A stretch of 64,000 nucleotides of DNA from Bacteroidales bacterium (GTDB lineage Bacteria > Bacteroidota > Bacteroidia > Bacteroidales > ML635J-15), in assembly GCA_003249955.1 (NCBI GenBank), contig QKHS01000014.1, positions 62,001 to 126,000 on the forward strand. Direction: 5' to 3'. Within the stretch, counting starts at the first letter, position 1. Every line of letters begins with the position of its first letter. The position numbers and the translations under genes are program-made. Positions 28,376-36,931 of the stretch are shown piece by piece. The notes under the pieces are model-generated. The model saw only the letters and a list, made by a program, of their open reading frames with translations. It was not told where the DNA came from and searched no databases.

Positions 28376-28762
28376 ATGAGTGCAGAGGAAGAAAAAACCA
28401 GATACAGCTATGAGGAGCTTCAGGAGTTTAAGGAAATTATCCTGAAAAAACTCGAAAAAGCTAATAAGGATTACGAGCTTTATAAAAGTTTGTTAAGCCA
28501 CGAAGACACAAATGACATTATGGACACATCTCCGACTTTTAAAGTATTGGAAGAAGGAGCAAATGTATTGTCTAAAGAGGAAATAGGAAAAATTGCCCAG
28601 CGCCAGCTAAAATTCATTCAGCATTTACAGGCGGCATTAGTAAGGATCGAAACAGGTACTTACGGAATTTGCAGAGAAACAGGCAAACTTATTGCAAAAG
28701 AAAGACTTATGGCCGTTCCGCATGCAACACTAAGCATGGATGCAAAAATGAACAGGAAGTAA
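28376..28762 (+). CDS. TraR/DksA-family protein with degenerate zinc finger
   Basis: The 128-residue protein has an N-terminal charged coiled-coil hairpin (about 10-95) and a C-terminal DksA-like region, Gly-Thr-Tyr-Gly-Ile-Cys then Ile-Ala-Lys-Glu-Arg-Leu then Val-Pro-His-Ala. DksA binds the RNA polymerase secondary channel and tunes transcription with ppGpp. Only one of the four zinc Cys positions is kept (Cys-Arg-Glu-Thr and His-Ala-Thr-Leu replace the two CxxC pairs), so it probably folds without zinc. This form is common in Bacteroidota. It follows ileS by 11 bp and is closed by a strong terminator. The lspA gene often found next is not here. Confidence 0.85.
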   Translation: MSAEEEKTRYSYEELQEFKEIILKKLEKANKDYELYKSLLSHEDTNDIMDTSPTFKVLEEGANVLSKEEIGKIAQRQLKFIQHLQAALVRIETGTYGICRETGKLIAKERLMAVPHATLSMDAKMNRK

Positions 28763-28780
28763 GAGAAAATTCGAGTGAGT

Positions 28781-28814
28781 AAAAATACCGGGAAATCTTC
28801 CGGTATTTTTTTTT
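28781..28814 (+). terminator. Rho-independent terminator after the ileS-dksA-like operon
   Basis: An 11-bp perfect stem (AAAAATACCGG, 28781-28791, with its complement at 28800-28810) has an 8-nt loop and a run of T residues at the end. Confidence 0.85.
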
Positions 28815-28915
28815 ACATTTAAAACTTGTGGTATGTTACAATTTCTTTAACCCGGCTATCTGACAGATTCCGGCTTTATGCTTTTATGTGTTATCCCGGA
28901 TTACCTGAGGATAAA

Positions 28916-31345
28916 TTAAGCTCTTCTTAAACTGCTGTAATCCAGATAATAAATCAGCTTCAGAGAAAAATTATTTGCCTGAGGTTCGAGCCAGATGTTT
29001 TTGAAATTTTCAAAATATCCCGGCATTAAATCAGCTTCAGGAATATTGCCGTTAGAGAAAATCTGATTTTTCCACATAACAGATAAGAAACTGCCTGGCA
29101 TAAAATTCCATGAAACCATTAAATCGACATTAAAAATATTAAAATTGTAATCACCTTCAAAGTTGTAATCAGGATTTATTGCAAGAGTCCCGTCTTCCTT
29201 AAGGTCGTAATATTCATAATAGTTTACAGAAGATACATAATGCCTGGCTTTTAGTGTGGCTGATAATTTATTGTTGAAAACATATGAGAGGTTAAGACTG
29301 TTTGTAAAAGTAATGACATCGCGGCGTCCAAAAATAATTTCCCCGTTATTCTGAGTATAGTATCCGGCTCCTTTTAAATCATAATCCCAGCTAAAAGTGT
29401 ATCTTAAAGACATTTTCTTCCCGAATCGGGTAAGTGGACTTATGTTTCCCCAGATTCCCTTACGGGCTTCATTATCTCCGTATATGCCGATCCGGAAATC
29501 AAAAGCAAGTTTTTTTCTGTAGTCTGTTGATGCAAAAAAATACTCTGTAAAAATTCCGGGTCTGTGGTAGAATCTTCCCGGTGTACGAGGCTCATAATAG
29601 TCATTTGTTGCTGTTGGCTGTATTGTTATTTCGTTCCATAATGAAAGATGTTTACGGGTGGTGGCATAGTTTGACAATGAAATTTCAAGTCTGGTAAAAT
29701 CTGTGTTCTCAAATAAAGTATTGTATGATATATTTAACGAATTACTGGTTTCGTTAAAAAGCCAGAACTGAGAAAATTTGCGAAATCCAACAGAAGCCGT
29801 GTTGGATATTTGGTTAAACTCTGTCATATATCCCAGATCATTTGGATTATAATTTTTTGTAATCAGTTCTGTCCCTATTGAATAAATCCAGTTTCCTGTC
29901 AATTTACCAAGTGAAGAATGAATATACCACCCGTCAGCAAGATATTGAGAATTTTTGCTTTGTGTACTATACGAGGCGAGTGTGGAAATACCAAATCTGT
30001 TGGATTTTTCCATTATCTTGAATGACGTAGCCGAAACATTCGATAAATAAGAGTTTCCGGGTCTGATTACATTTGCATTTGTGAAATTTATGTATGAATT
30101 TTTTCCTATAGTCTGATCCAACACCAGAATATTGTAATTTGCTGCCGGTTCGGTCATAATATTTTGTGAGTTGCCTTCAGCATCAGTGATTTTAGCATAA
30201 GTATTGGCCGTTACTGCATTAAAAATTCCCAAAGCCATGTTTTTTTTCCCGCGGCCGCTGATTTTAAAAGCGTTAACAAGTTTTGATGCCTGTGGATTAT
30301 TATTTATGGTATAGGTTTCGCTACCGCTTCCTTCAACGACAGAGTTATAGCCATCAGGAGTTTTTCCGATTCGCCGGGAGTAAAACAAGCCACATTTGTT
30401 AAACAAATCTGTGCCTTCTGTGAAAAACTGACGGTTTTCCGAATAATATGTCTCCTGTGGAGTAAGGTTTAAAACGACATCGTCCGTTTTTGTCTGTCCG
30501 AAATCGGGAATCAAAGTCATGTCCAGGGTATAAGTTTCGCTCAGGCCCAGTTTAAGATCCAAACCACCGCTGAAAGAATAACCTGTGTTTTTATCATAAG
30601 TGTTTAAATAACCCGATACATATGTCATAAGCGATAAGCGTAAAGGTGCATTTATATCACGTATGCCGTTTATTATTCCCATTTGCGAAGCTGCAGACCC
30701 TTTTGACTGATCTATCGGAACCCAGCTCGATTTTTCCCTGCTGCGACGAACTGTTCTTAAAAAGTTAACCGCCCATGTTTGTTCTGCTGTTCCCGGAAAA
30801 CGAATTGCAGAATAAGGAATTTCAATTTCGGCAATCCATCCGTTTTCTGTTACACTGACACCGCTATACCATACTGCATCCCAGTTGTAATCATCTTCGC
30901 CTTCAGAAGTCCTGATGTCGGTCTGTACATTTGCTGCGGATACTATAAACTGATATGTATTTTGTCCGTCATTATTCGGATTGAGGCTTATGATGAAATA
31001 GTCAACATTTCCGTTATCGTTGTCTCTTACTGTAAATTCGGTGTAAATGCTGTCAGGCGTTTGGTCGTACATTATTGCAGCAAAGTAAACAGAATTATTG
31101 TCATATATTACTTTTACTTCGGTTTTTTGTGCCGGAGTATCCCCGAAAACAGGATAGAATCCTGTAAATCCGGATACGGAAACCGCCGATTCCCATGATG
31201 GCTCCGATAATATTCCGTCTGTTTTTATCCTTTCCGTTATCCTGAAAGCATCAATGTTTCCGCTTTGTGCAAATAATGCAGATATTAATAAAGTAAATAT
31301 GAAAGGGGTAAAGAATATTTTTTTGAAAGTGGTTTTATCAGTCAT
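28916..31345 (-). CDS. DUF5916 outer-membrane protein with N-terminal CBM9-like domain
   Basis: A signal peptide (ending Leu-Phe-Ala-Gln at about residue 27) precedes a carbohydrate-binding family 9-like domain (about 35-220), seen as Ile-Lys-Thr-Asp-Gly...Glu-Pro-Ser-Trp and Val-Lys-Val-Ile-Tyr-Asp-Asn...Val-Tyr-Phe-Ala. The rest is a DUF5916 beta-barrel-like region rich in alternating aromatic strands and ending in a short aromatic/basic tail. The family is abundant in Bacteroidota; its function is unknown, though outer-membrane location and glycan binding are likely. The naive start at 31369 is the TTG of a TATTTTTG promoter box, so the ATG at 31345 is used (809 residues). It faces away from the M23 peptidase gene. 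Confidence 0.85.
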   Translation of the reverse strand: MTDKTTFKKIFFTPFIFTLLISALFAQSGNIDAFRITERIKTDGILSEPSWESAVSVSGFTGFYPVFGDTPAQKTEVKVIYDNNSVYFAAIMYDQTPDSIYTEFTVRDNDNGNVDYFIISLNPNNDGQNTYQFIVSAANVQTDIRTSEGEDDYNWDAVWYSGVSVTENGWIAEIEIPYSAIRFPGTAEQTWAVNFLRTVRRSREKSSWVPIDQSKGSAASQMGIINGIRDINAPLRLSLMTYVSGYLNTYDKNTGYSFSGGLDLKLGLSETYTLDMTLIPDFGQTKTDDVVLNLTPQETYYSENRQFFTEGTDLFNKCGLFYSRRIGKTPDGYNSVVEGSGSETYTINNNPQASKLVNAFKISGRGKKNMALGIFNAVTANTYAKITDAEGNSQNIMTEPAANYNILVLDQTIGKNSYINFTNANVIRPGNSYLSNVSATSFKIMEKSNRFGISTLASYSTQSKNSQYLADGWYIHSSLGKLTGNWIYSIGTELITKNYNPNDLGYMTEFNQISNTASVGFRKFSQFWLFNETSNSLNISYNTLFENTDFTRLEISLSNYATTRKHLSLWNEITIQPTATNDYYEPRTPGRFYHRPGIFTEYFFASTDYRKKLAFDFRIGIYGDNEARKGIWGNISPLTRFGKKMSLRYTFSWDYDLKGAGYYTQNNGEIIFGRRDVITFTNSLNLSYVFNNKLSATLKARHYVSSVNYYEYYDLKEDGTLAINPDYNFEGDYNFNIFNVDLMVSWNFMPGSFLSVMWKNQIFSNGNIPEADLMPGYFENFKNIWLEPQANNFSLKLIYYLDYSSLRRA

Positions 31346-31366
31346 TTTTTTAACAATTGCAAACAA

Positions 31367-31374
31367 CAAAAATA
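31367..31374 (-). promoter_or_regulatory. -7 promoter element TATTTTTG for the DUF5916 gene
   Basis: The complement of 31367-31374 reads TATTTTTG and lies about 21 nt upstream of the ATG at 31345. No TTG at -33 spacing was found. Confidence 0.55.
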
Positions 31375-31557
31375 ATCAGATGTTCTTTAACTCAGGTATA
31401 AGATTAGTATTAAATCTTAATAATATGTTAAAACAAAGTGTCTTAAAGTTGTTTAAGCAGATATCTCAGGTCAGAACTAATTTAGAATTCATTTTTACTG
31501 AAAATCAACTTTGTTTTCTAAAAATAATTTTTACTTTAGCTGACTAAAATATTTTGA

Positions 31558-32814
31558 ATGAAGAAGAAGCATATATTCTATATAGTAATTATTCTGGCAT
31601 TATTGGCTGCCGCAGTTCTCGTCATTATCCTGTCAGAAAAAAAATCCCCTGTTGTTGAAGAAACAATAAAAGAAGAAAAAATTCCTGAAAAATATGGTAT
31701 TCCGCTTGAAGGCTGGACGTTATATTCAGACACAGTTCGCCAGGGAGATTATCTGGGAACAATTCTAAGCAGATACGGAATTACTGCACAACAAATAGAT
31801 AAAATAGGCCGAATGTCAACAGATTCTTTTAATACAACATTAATCAATGTCGGCCGTACCTATACAGTATTTTCAGATACCTTAACCGATGACAATCCTG
31901 TTGCAAAAATATTTGTGTATGAAAATTCGGACGTAAGATTTACTAAATATGATTTCAGGAACCCTGATACTATTATTATTGAGAAATTAAGAAAACCGAT
32001 AGATACTGTTACACTGGAAGCTTCGGGGGTTATTAAGTATTCGTTGTGGCAAACAATGCTGGATAATGATTATAACTGGGAACTTGCTCTTGCTTTATCT
32101 CAGACCTTTGCATGGACGGTTGATTTTTATGCGCTTCAGCCGGGAGATTGGTTTAAAGCAATTTATAACGAATATTATGTTGAAGGGAAACGGATAGGAA
32201 TAGGCGAAATTAAAGCAGGTGTTTTCTTTAACGGAGGAAAAGAACTTTGGGCAATTCCTTTTACTCAGGATTCTGTAACCTGTTTCTTTGACACTGTTGG
32301 TAATAGTATGAGAAAAACATTTTTGAAAGCTCCGCTTGAATATACCGGGATAAGCTCAAGATATTCGAATGCCCGTATGCATCCTATTTTGCATCAGGTT
32401 ACAGAGCATCTTGCCGTTGATTTTTGTGCTCCGGCCGGTACTCCTGTTTATGCTGCTTCTGACGGGGTTATTACTACACGGGCTTTTCAGACTGGTGCAG
32501 GAAATTACGTAGCAATACGGCACAACAGTGTTTATTCTACGGTTTATATGCACTTCTCTTCTTTTGGAAAATACAATGTAGGAGAAAGAGTGAATCAGGG
32601 AGACGTTATTGGTTATGTAGGAAGCACCGGATGGTCAACCGGACCACATCTGCATTATGAAGTTCACGAAAACGGAGTTAAAATAGATCCGCTGTCTTTC
32701 GAACCACCTCCGGCAGAACCGGTTGATTCTGCAAACATGGAGCGTTTTAACAAGGAAAAACGTGGATGGATTGACCGGATTAATAAAATTGAAGTAAAAA
32801 AAGGGAATAAATAA
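31558..32814 (+). CDS. M23-family peptidoglycan endopeptidase, membrane-anchored
   Basis: The 418-residue protein has one N-terminal membrane anchor (about 5-27), an OapA/LysM-like region around residues 55-110 (Val-Arg-Gln-Gly-Asp-Tyr-Leu), and a C-terminal M23 (LytM) domain at about 255-385. The zinc ligands are visible as His-Leu-Ala-Val-Asp and, later, His-Leu-His, with the usual Ser-Arg-Tyr-Ser-Asn-Ala-Arg-Met-His-Pro lead-in. All catalytic positions are present, so it should cleave peptide cross-links in the cell wall (or activate another hydrolase) in the periplasm. It is a single-gene unit closed by a strong terminator. Confidence 0.9.
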   Translation: MKKKHIFYIVIILALLAAAVLVIILSEKKSPVVEETIKEEKIPEKYGIPLEGWTLYSDTVRQGDYLGTILSRYGITAQQIDKIGRMSTDSFNTTLINVGRTYTVFSDTLTDDNPVAKIFVYENSDVRFTKYDFRNPDTIIIEKLRKPIDTVTLEASGVIKYSLWQTMLDNDYNWELALALSQTFAWTVDFYALQPGDWFKAIYNEYYVEGKRIGIGEIKAGVFFNGGKELWAIPFTQDSVTCFFDTVGNSMRKTFLKAPLEYTGISSRYSNARMHPILHQVTEHLAVDFCAPAGTPVYAASDGVITTRAFQTGAGNYVAIRHNSVYSTVYMHFSSFGKYNVGERVNQGDVIGYVGSTGWSTGPHLHYEVHENGVKIDPLSFEPPPAEPVDSANMERFNKEKRGWIDRINKIEVKKGNK

Positions 32815-32843
32815 CAGGATAATAAATAAACAGCAATTTACAA

Positions 32844-32877
32844 CAGAGAGATGTCTAAGACATCTCTCTGTTTTTTT
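32844..32877 (+). terminator. Strong rho-independent terminator after the M23 peptidase gene
   Basis: The inverted repeat CAGAGAGATGTCT (32844-32856) and its exact complement (32858-32870) form a 13-bp palindrome around one central base, followed by seven T residues. It isolates the peptidase gene from the sigma factor gene. Confidence 0.9.
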
Positions 32878-32943
32878 ACCGTGAAAAATATTGGGCTTTT
32901 ATCGTGCAACCATTATGTTTTTTTTTGTTATATTGTTGACATT

Positions 32944-33543
32944 ATGATTGATGACAGCAAAATAATAGAGGGGTGTCGCAGTAACAGACATAAGTACCAG
33001 ATGGCACTTTATGATAAGTATGCCCCTATGTTACGCGGGATTTGTCTGAGATATGTGAAGAATGGAGCAGATGCAGATGATTTGTTGCAGGAAGGTTTTA
33101 TAAAAATACTTAAAAATATCAGTAATTATGTCGAAACAGGTTCTTTTAAAGCATGGTTAAAAAGAATAATGATTAATCAGGCAATTAATTTTTGTAAACA
33201 AAAAAAATTGTTGAAATACACTGATTTGTGCGAAAATTTTGATTTCGATACAGAAGATGCAAATGATGATTACGATAATCGTAAAGTTGAGAACAGAATT
33301 ATAGAAGCTAATTTAAGTCCTCAGCAGATATTGTCTTTGATTAATGAATTACCTGACGGTTACCGTATGGTAATTAATCTTTATGTTATTGACGGGTTTT
33401 CACATAAAGAGATAGCGGAACAACTTAACATTAGTGTCAATACATCAAAATCACAGCTTTCAAGAGCCAGAAAAACATTACTTGACAAAACAAACGAACT
33501 GATTATAAAAAACAAAGTTAGCTATGAGCAGGAATATAAATAA
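32944..33543 (+). CDS. ECF-type RNA polymerase sigma factor
   Basis: The 199-residue protein has the two sigma domains of the extracytoplasmic-function group. Sigma2 (about 20-95) contains Asp-Ala-Asp-Asp-Leu-Leu-Gln-Glu-Gly-Phe. Sigma4 (about 125-190) contains Leu-Pro-Asp-Gly-Tyr-Arg, Ile-Asp-Gly-Phe-Ser-His-Lys-Glu-Ile-Ala and a Ser-Gln-Leu-Ser-Arg-Ala-Arg recognition helix. The ATG at 32944 is used because the upstream in-frame start at 32851 lies within the terminator of the previous gene. It overlaps the next gene by 20 bp, a normal arrangement for a sigma and its regulator. It should direct polymerase to envelope- or surface-related genes, possibly this cluster. Confidence 0.88.
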   Translation: MIDDSKIIEGCRSNRHKYQMALYDKYAPMLRGICLRYVKNGADADDLLQEGFIKILKNISNYVETGSFKAWLKRIMINQAINFCKQKKLLKYTDLCENFDFDTEDANDDYDNRKVENRIIEANLSPQQILSLINELPDGYRMVINLYVIDGFSHKEIAEQLNISVNTSKSQLSRARKTLLDKTNELIIKNKVSYEQEYK

Positions 33544-34135
33544 TATCGATGATTTGCTCAGGAGCAGCTTCGAAGATTTCTCTTCGGCTCCATCTCCGGC
33601 GGTCAGGGCTAAAGTATCAAAGAGCATTAAAAACTTTAATTTTCTGAGGTTTAACCCTGGTAGTTTTAATGTTTTCTATCTGGCTGCAATTGTTTTGGGG
33701 ACATCTGTTGTAGTAAGCATAAGTGCCGGAGTTTTTTCTTCAGAATCTGAGCATCCGGGAACTACAAAAAACGCTGAATCGGGAAGAAATTCCGCTGTAG
33801 AGCAATCTGTAATTGTAACCAATTCCGGAAAAATTGTACATGATTCAGAAATTGCTGATTTTGAAGAAAATACAGAAGAAAATAATAATTTCCCTCTTCA
33901 GCAAACTGTAACTGATAATTACACAGATTTAAATGTTTCTGAAAAATCAGTCAGTCAGTCAGATAATTCTGAAGCTGAAGTGGCAGTAATTACAGAAACG
34001 GATTCAATACCTGAAGAGAAACTGTTTGTTTTTGACACAATTGTTGAAACGGTAAAAATTGTTGTTGCAGATACAATTAAAACAGAAGTTCGTAAAACTG
34101 TTGAAGTGAAAAAAAACAGAAGAAATCAAAAATAG
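33524..34135 (+). CDS. Probable membrane anti-sigma factor or sigma-associated protein
   Basis: The 203-residue protein has a short N-terminal cytoplasmic part (about 1-45) beginning Asn-Ile-Asp-Asp-Leu-Leu-Arg, one membrane segment (about 50-70), and an acidic, Ser/Thr/Glu-rich periplasmic tail ending in a basic stretch. This layout and the 20-bp overlap with the ECF sigma gene fit Bacteroidota anti-sigma partners. The zinc-binding His-x3-Cys-x2-Cys motif of classic ZAS anti-sigma factors is absent, and no catalytic domain is seen. Assignment rests on context and topology rather than clear homology. Confidence 0.6.
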   Translation: MSRNINNIDDLLRSSFEDFSSAPSPAVRAKVSKSIKNFNFLRFNPGSFNVFYLAAIVLGTSVVVSISAGVFSSESEHPGTTKNAESGRNSAVEQSVIVTNSGKIVHDSEIADFEENTEENNNFPLQQTVTDNYTDLNVSEKSVSQSDNSEAEVAVITETDSIPEEKLFVFDTIVETVKIVVADTIKTEVRKTVEVKKNRRNQK

Positions 34136-34205
34136 AATGCAACCTTTAAAAAACGCATTGTTATTAAAGCAGATAAAAGATTATAAACAAATAAATTTTA
34201 CAATT

Positions 34206-35582
34206 ATGAAAACTCTGATTACATTTTTAGCAATCGTGATTATGGCAACGGGATTAAAAGCGCAATCCCAATGTGAAGCTTTTATTACTACAACAATGAG
34301 TGAAACTACTATTGCCTGTCAGGGATCTTATTTTGTTAACGGACAACAGATGACAGATTCTTCAATGGTAAATTATTTGTGGGTTATTGATAATACCTCG
34401 CTTTCCGGTGAAATGATAACATGGACTTTTCAGGAAGAGGGATTTCATATGGTTTGTCTTACCGCATCAGGTTATGGTTGTTCGTCAACAGTTTGCGACA
34501 GTATTTTTATCGGTAACGGACAAACAGGGTGTAATCTTGGCTTAACTTATGACATTACTCACGCAACAGATGCCAACACGGCAGACGGAGCTATTGATAT
34601 TACCGTTTCAGGAGGAGCAGAACCATATTCATATTACTGGGCAGACGGTCAGACCAGTGAAGATATTGAAGGTTTATATCCGGGCGTTTACACCGTTGCA
34701 GTCAGTGACAGTAACAATTGCAGCCTTACATGGAGTTTTAATGTAATGGCATTTAATAATGACTCAACAATTGTCGATACTGTTTTTGATAACTTATATG
34801 CAGGGGCTTATTATTATTTCCAATCTGAAGAAGATTGTACTGCAACTGTTTATGCCGAAGTGTATGGTGGAACAGCTCCTTATTCTTATAACTGGAGTAA
34901 TGCAATAAGCACTTCTTCTTTTGATAATGCCTGTGGGGATGATTTCTATTGTGTTACAGTTACAGATGCTATTGGCGAAACTGCAGAGGCATGTGTTTTT
35001 GTTCAGTATTATGATTACGGACAGGATACAATATGGAACGTAAATGATTCTCTTGAAGTAGTTATAAATGATTGTCTGGGTGAAGTTGTTAATGCTGAAA
35101 TTATTGATTTTACAGTTGAGAACGGATATATTATTGTTAATTGGGAATTTACAGATACTGATAATAATTCTACAATTCTTACAGTTACTTATGCTGTTGA
35201 GGATTCTGTAAGTGAAGGTATTTATCAGATTACTCTTTACGTAAACTGTGGCGATAAAAAGAGTTTGTCAGCATACAATGACAGGATTTTAGTAACAGCA
35301 TATGATATAACAGAAATTAAAAATGTTACTCAGGAAATTACAGGACAGCTTTACCCGAATCCGGTTGTTGACGAATTGAACATTGAGTTGAATGCTGCAA
35401 AAGCTGATAATATTACACTTCAGGTTTACAATTACAGCGGACAGCTTGTATATTCCGTAAACGATAAACTTAACACCGGCAACAACAATCTTAAGCTGGA
35501 TGCTTCGCAGCTATCATCAGGTGTTTACATTATAAGAATATCAGGGAACAGCGTTTACAAAACAATGAGATTTATTAAATAG
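34206..35582 (+). CDS. T9SS (type A) surface protein with SprB-like repeats
   Basis: The product of about 458 residues has a signal peptide ending Leu-Lys-Ala-Gln, a PKD-like N-terminal module, one clear SprB-type repeat (Asp-Gly-Ala-Ile-Asp-Ile-Thr-Val-Ser-Gly-Gly-Ala-Glu-Pro-Tyr), and a second more diverged module with Tyr-Gly-Gly-Thr-Ala-Pro-Tyr-Ser-Tyr-Asn-Trp. A type A sorting domain closes it (Leu-Tyr-Pro-Asn-Pro-Val-Val-Asp-Glu, final Met-Arg-Phe-Ile-Lys). The ATG at 34206 is chosen because the signal peptide starts there; the upstream start at 34137 would add 23 unrelated residues. It lies 70 bp after the anti-sigma gene without a terminator between, so it is probably part of the same operon and may be its output. 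Confidence 0.82.
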   Translation: MKTLITFLAIVIMATGLKAQSQCEAFITTTMSETTIACQGSYFVNGQQMTDSSMVNYLWVIDNTSLSGEMITWTFQEEGFHMVCLTASGYGCSSTVCDSIFIGNGQTGCNLGLTYDITHATDANTADGAIDITVSGGAEPYSYYWADGQTSEDIEGLYPGVYTVAVSDSNNCSLTWSFNVMAFNNDSTIVDTVFDNLYAGAYYYFQSEEDCTATVYAEVYGGTAPYSYNWSNAISTSSFDNACGDDFYCVTVTDAIGETAEACVFVQYYDYGQDTIWNVNDSLEVVINDCLGEVVNAEIIDFTVENGYIIVNWEFTDTDNNSTILTVTYAVEDSVSEGIYQITLYVNCGDKKSLSAYNDRILVTAYDITEIKNVTQEITGQLYPNPVVDELNIELNAAKADNITLQVYNYSGQLVYSVNDKLNTGNNNLKLDASQLSSGVYIIRISGNSVYKTMRFIK

Positions 35583-35624
35583 TGTGTAAATCTCCGAACA
35601 TATCATAAATAATTTTACTCAAAA

Positions 35625-35663
35625 AAAGGGCTGTGCAAATGTGCAGCCCTTTAATTATTTTTT
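35625..35663 (+). terminator. Rho-independent terminator after the sigma/T9SS operon
   Basis: AAAGGGCTG (35625-35633) pairs with CAGCCCTTT (35644-35652) around a 10-nt loop, followed by a T-rich tract. Confidence 0.8.
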
Positions 35664-35676
35664 TGTGTAATATTAT

Positions 35677-35684
35677 TATTTTTG
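35677..35684 (+). promoter_or_regulatory. -7 promoter element TATTTTTG for the barrel protein gene
   Basis: TATTTTTG lies 27 bp upstream of the ATG at 35712, just after the terminator. A TTTG at 35662-35665 is too close to be a standard -33 element. Confidence 0.5.
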
Positions 35685-35711
35685 TTAATTGTAATCTGCT
35701 AAAAACAAAGA

Positions 35712-36695
35712 ATGCAAATTCTTCCGGTTAAAATAAGTCCCGTTCACATTGGTTTTCTGATGATTTTTTTATTTGTAATCCAATTTACATCTGCACAAAA
35801 CGTTGATACAATAAAGATTAACATTACAAATCGCGTTTATGACACCGTAATAATTTACGACACTGTCGTAAATTATGATACTGTTTGGCTGGATTCCGGA
35901 TTTAAGGAAATAAACATAGGGGTATCAGCTTCTTCGTTTATTTGTAAGTGGAGAAAAAATAACGACAAAATATCCACAGTCATCAGGCAGCAAAATTATA
36001 GTGCCGGAATTGATGCCGGAATTGTTTTTAACAAGTTTGTTCTTCGTTCGGGATTGTTTTACACACAGTTTAAAGAAATCAGGCAAATTGGTTATTCATT
36101 AACCGATATAGATTCAGTAGTTAATTTACAGCTTATTCCTCATTCTTATTTTTCAGTTGACACCATTGTAACCTGGCAATATTTTACTTATGATACAACT
36201 TTTAATGATTCTACGACTGTAACTATTATTGATTCTATCCAGCAATATCAGATTGATTCAACAGAAATAAACTATAATGACACTGTTTACAATACTGTTT
36301 ATGACACAATTACAAAAGATACTGCGGCTACCGCAAATTTTAAATACACTTATCTTGAGGTGCCATTAATTTTAAAATACAGGTTAGGCGAATACCGGAA
36401 TTTTATCTTCGATATAGGAGCCGGGTTTATTGCCGGGTTTTTGATAAAGTCTGAATCGTATTTTTTTGATGTTGGTACAAATACTGTAAAGTCTTATGCG
36501 AAAAGCGACACATACAGGTTTATGCCGTCACTTTGGTTTTCGTTGGGAATAAATTACAAGATCGGAGATGTGTTTTTGATAAGTCTGGAACCATATTATA
36601 ATCCGGGATTAAAGTCAATTTACAAAAAAGAATTGTCTGTAATAAAAATCCCCGACAGGTATGGATTAAGGTTTGGAGTAAGGTACTACTTTTGA
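35712..36695 (+). CDS. Predicted outer-membrane beta-barrel protein with YDTV repeats
   Basis: I cannot name the family with certainty. The 327-residue product has a signal peptide (ending Thr-Ser-Ala-Gln, about 29). After it comes a short stretch in which Tyr-Asp-Thr-Val occurs three times within about 20 residues, then alternating hydrophobic/polar strands ending in an aromatic C-terminus (Val-Arg-Tyr-Tyr-Phe), as in eight-stranded PorT-like outer-membrane barrels. A second Asp-Thr-Val/Ile-rich stretch lies mid-protein (about 145-205). It follows the sigma/anti-sigma/T9SS group in the same direction but beyond a terminator and with its own promoter box. A role as an envelope partner of that group is inference. 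Confidence 0.6.
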   Translation: MQILPVKISPVHIGFLMIFLFVIQFTSAQNVDTIKINITNRVYDTVIIYDTVVNYDTVWLDSGFKEINIGVSASSFICKWRKNNDKISTVIRQQNYSAGIDAGIVFNKFVLRSGLFYTQFKEIRQIGYSLTDIDSVVNLQLIPHSYFSVDTIVTWQYFTYDTTFNDSTTVTIIDSIQQYQIDSTEINYNDTVYNTVYDTITKDTAATANFKYTYLEVPLILKYRLGEYRNFIFDIGAGFIAGFLIKSESYFFDVGTNTVKSYAKSDTYRFMPSLWFSLGINYKIGDVFLISLEPYYNPGLKSIYKKELSVIKIPDRYGLRFGVRYYF

Positions 36696-36734
36696 ATGTC
36701 TTTTTGTAATTATTTATGTTCCTGGTATAATTTT

Positions 36735-36865
36735 GTAATCGATAATCAGTAATTCGTAATCGGCAAATTGTACTAATCCTGAGATTCTGCTTTATTTTAC
36801 AAAAGTTAAATTCCAATAAGCGGAAGCGACTATGCAAAACCCTCTGACTACAGATTACAGATTAC
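36735..36865. repeat. Short GTAATC / GATTAC intergenic repeats
   Basis: GTAATC occurs at 36735-36740 and again at 36756-36761, with near-copies between. GATTAC occurs twice at 36853-36865 in the opposite sense, next to a small GC-rich patch (36868-36880). The 236-bp gap between the barrel gene and the minus-strand lipoprotein gene holds no supported gene. A TAATTTTG box at 36728-36735 has no ORF behind it. Confidence 0.45.
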
Positions 36866-36931
36866 ATCCGCCGCCGCGGAACTATAACAGAATTCTGTTT
36901 TTAACATAATCCCTAAATAATTACGTCTTTT

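Noticed and set aside
30779-31198. 139-residue plus-strand ORF inside the DUF5916 gene
   Set aside because: Antisense shadow; no features, and the DUF5916 frame is well supported.
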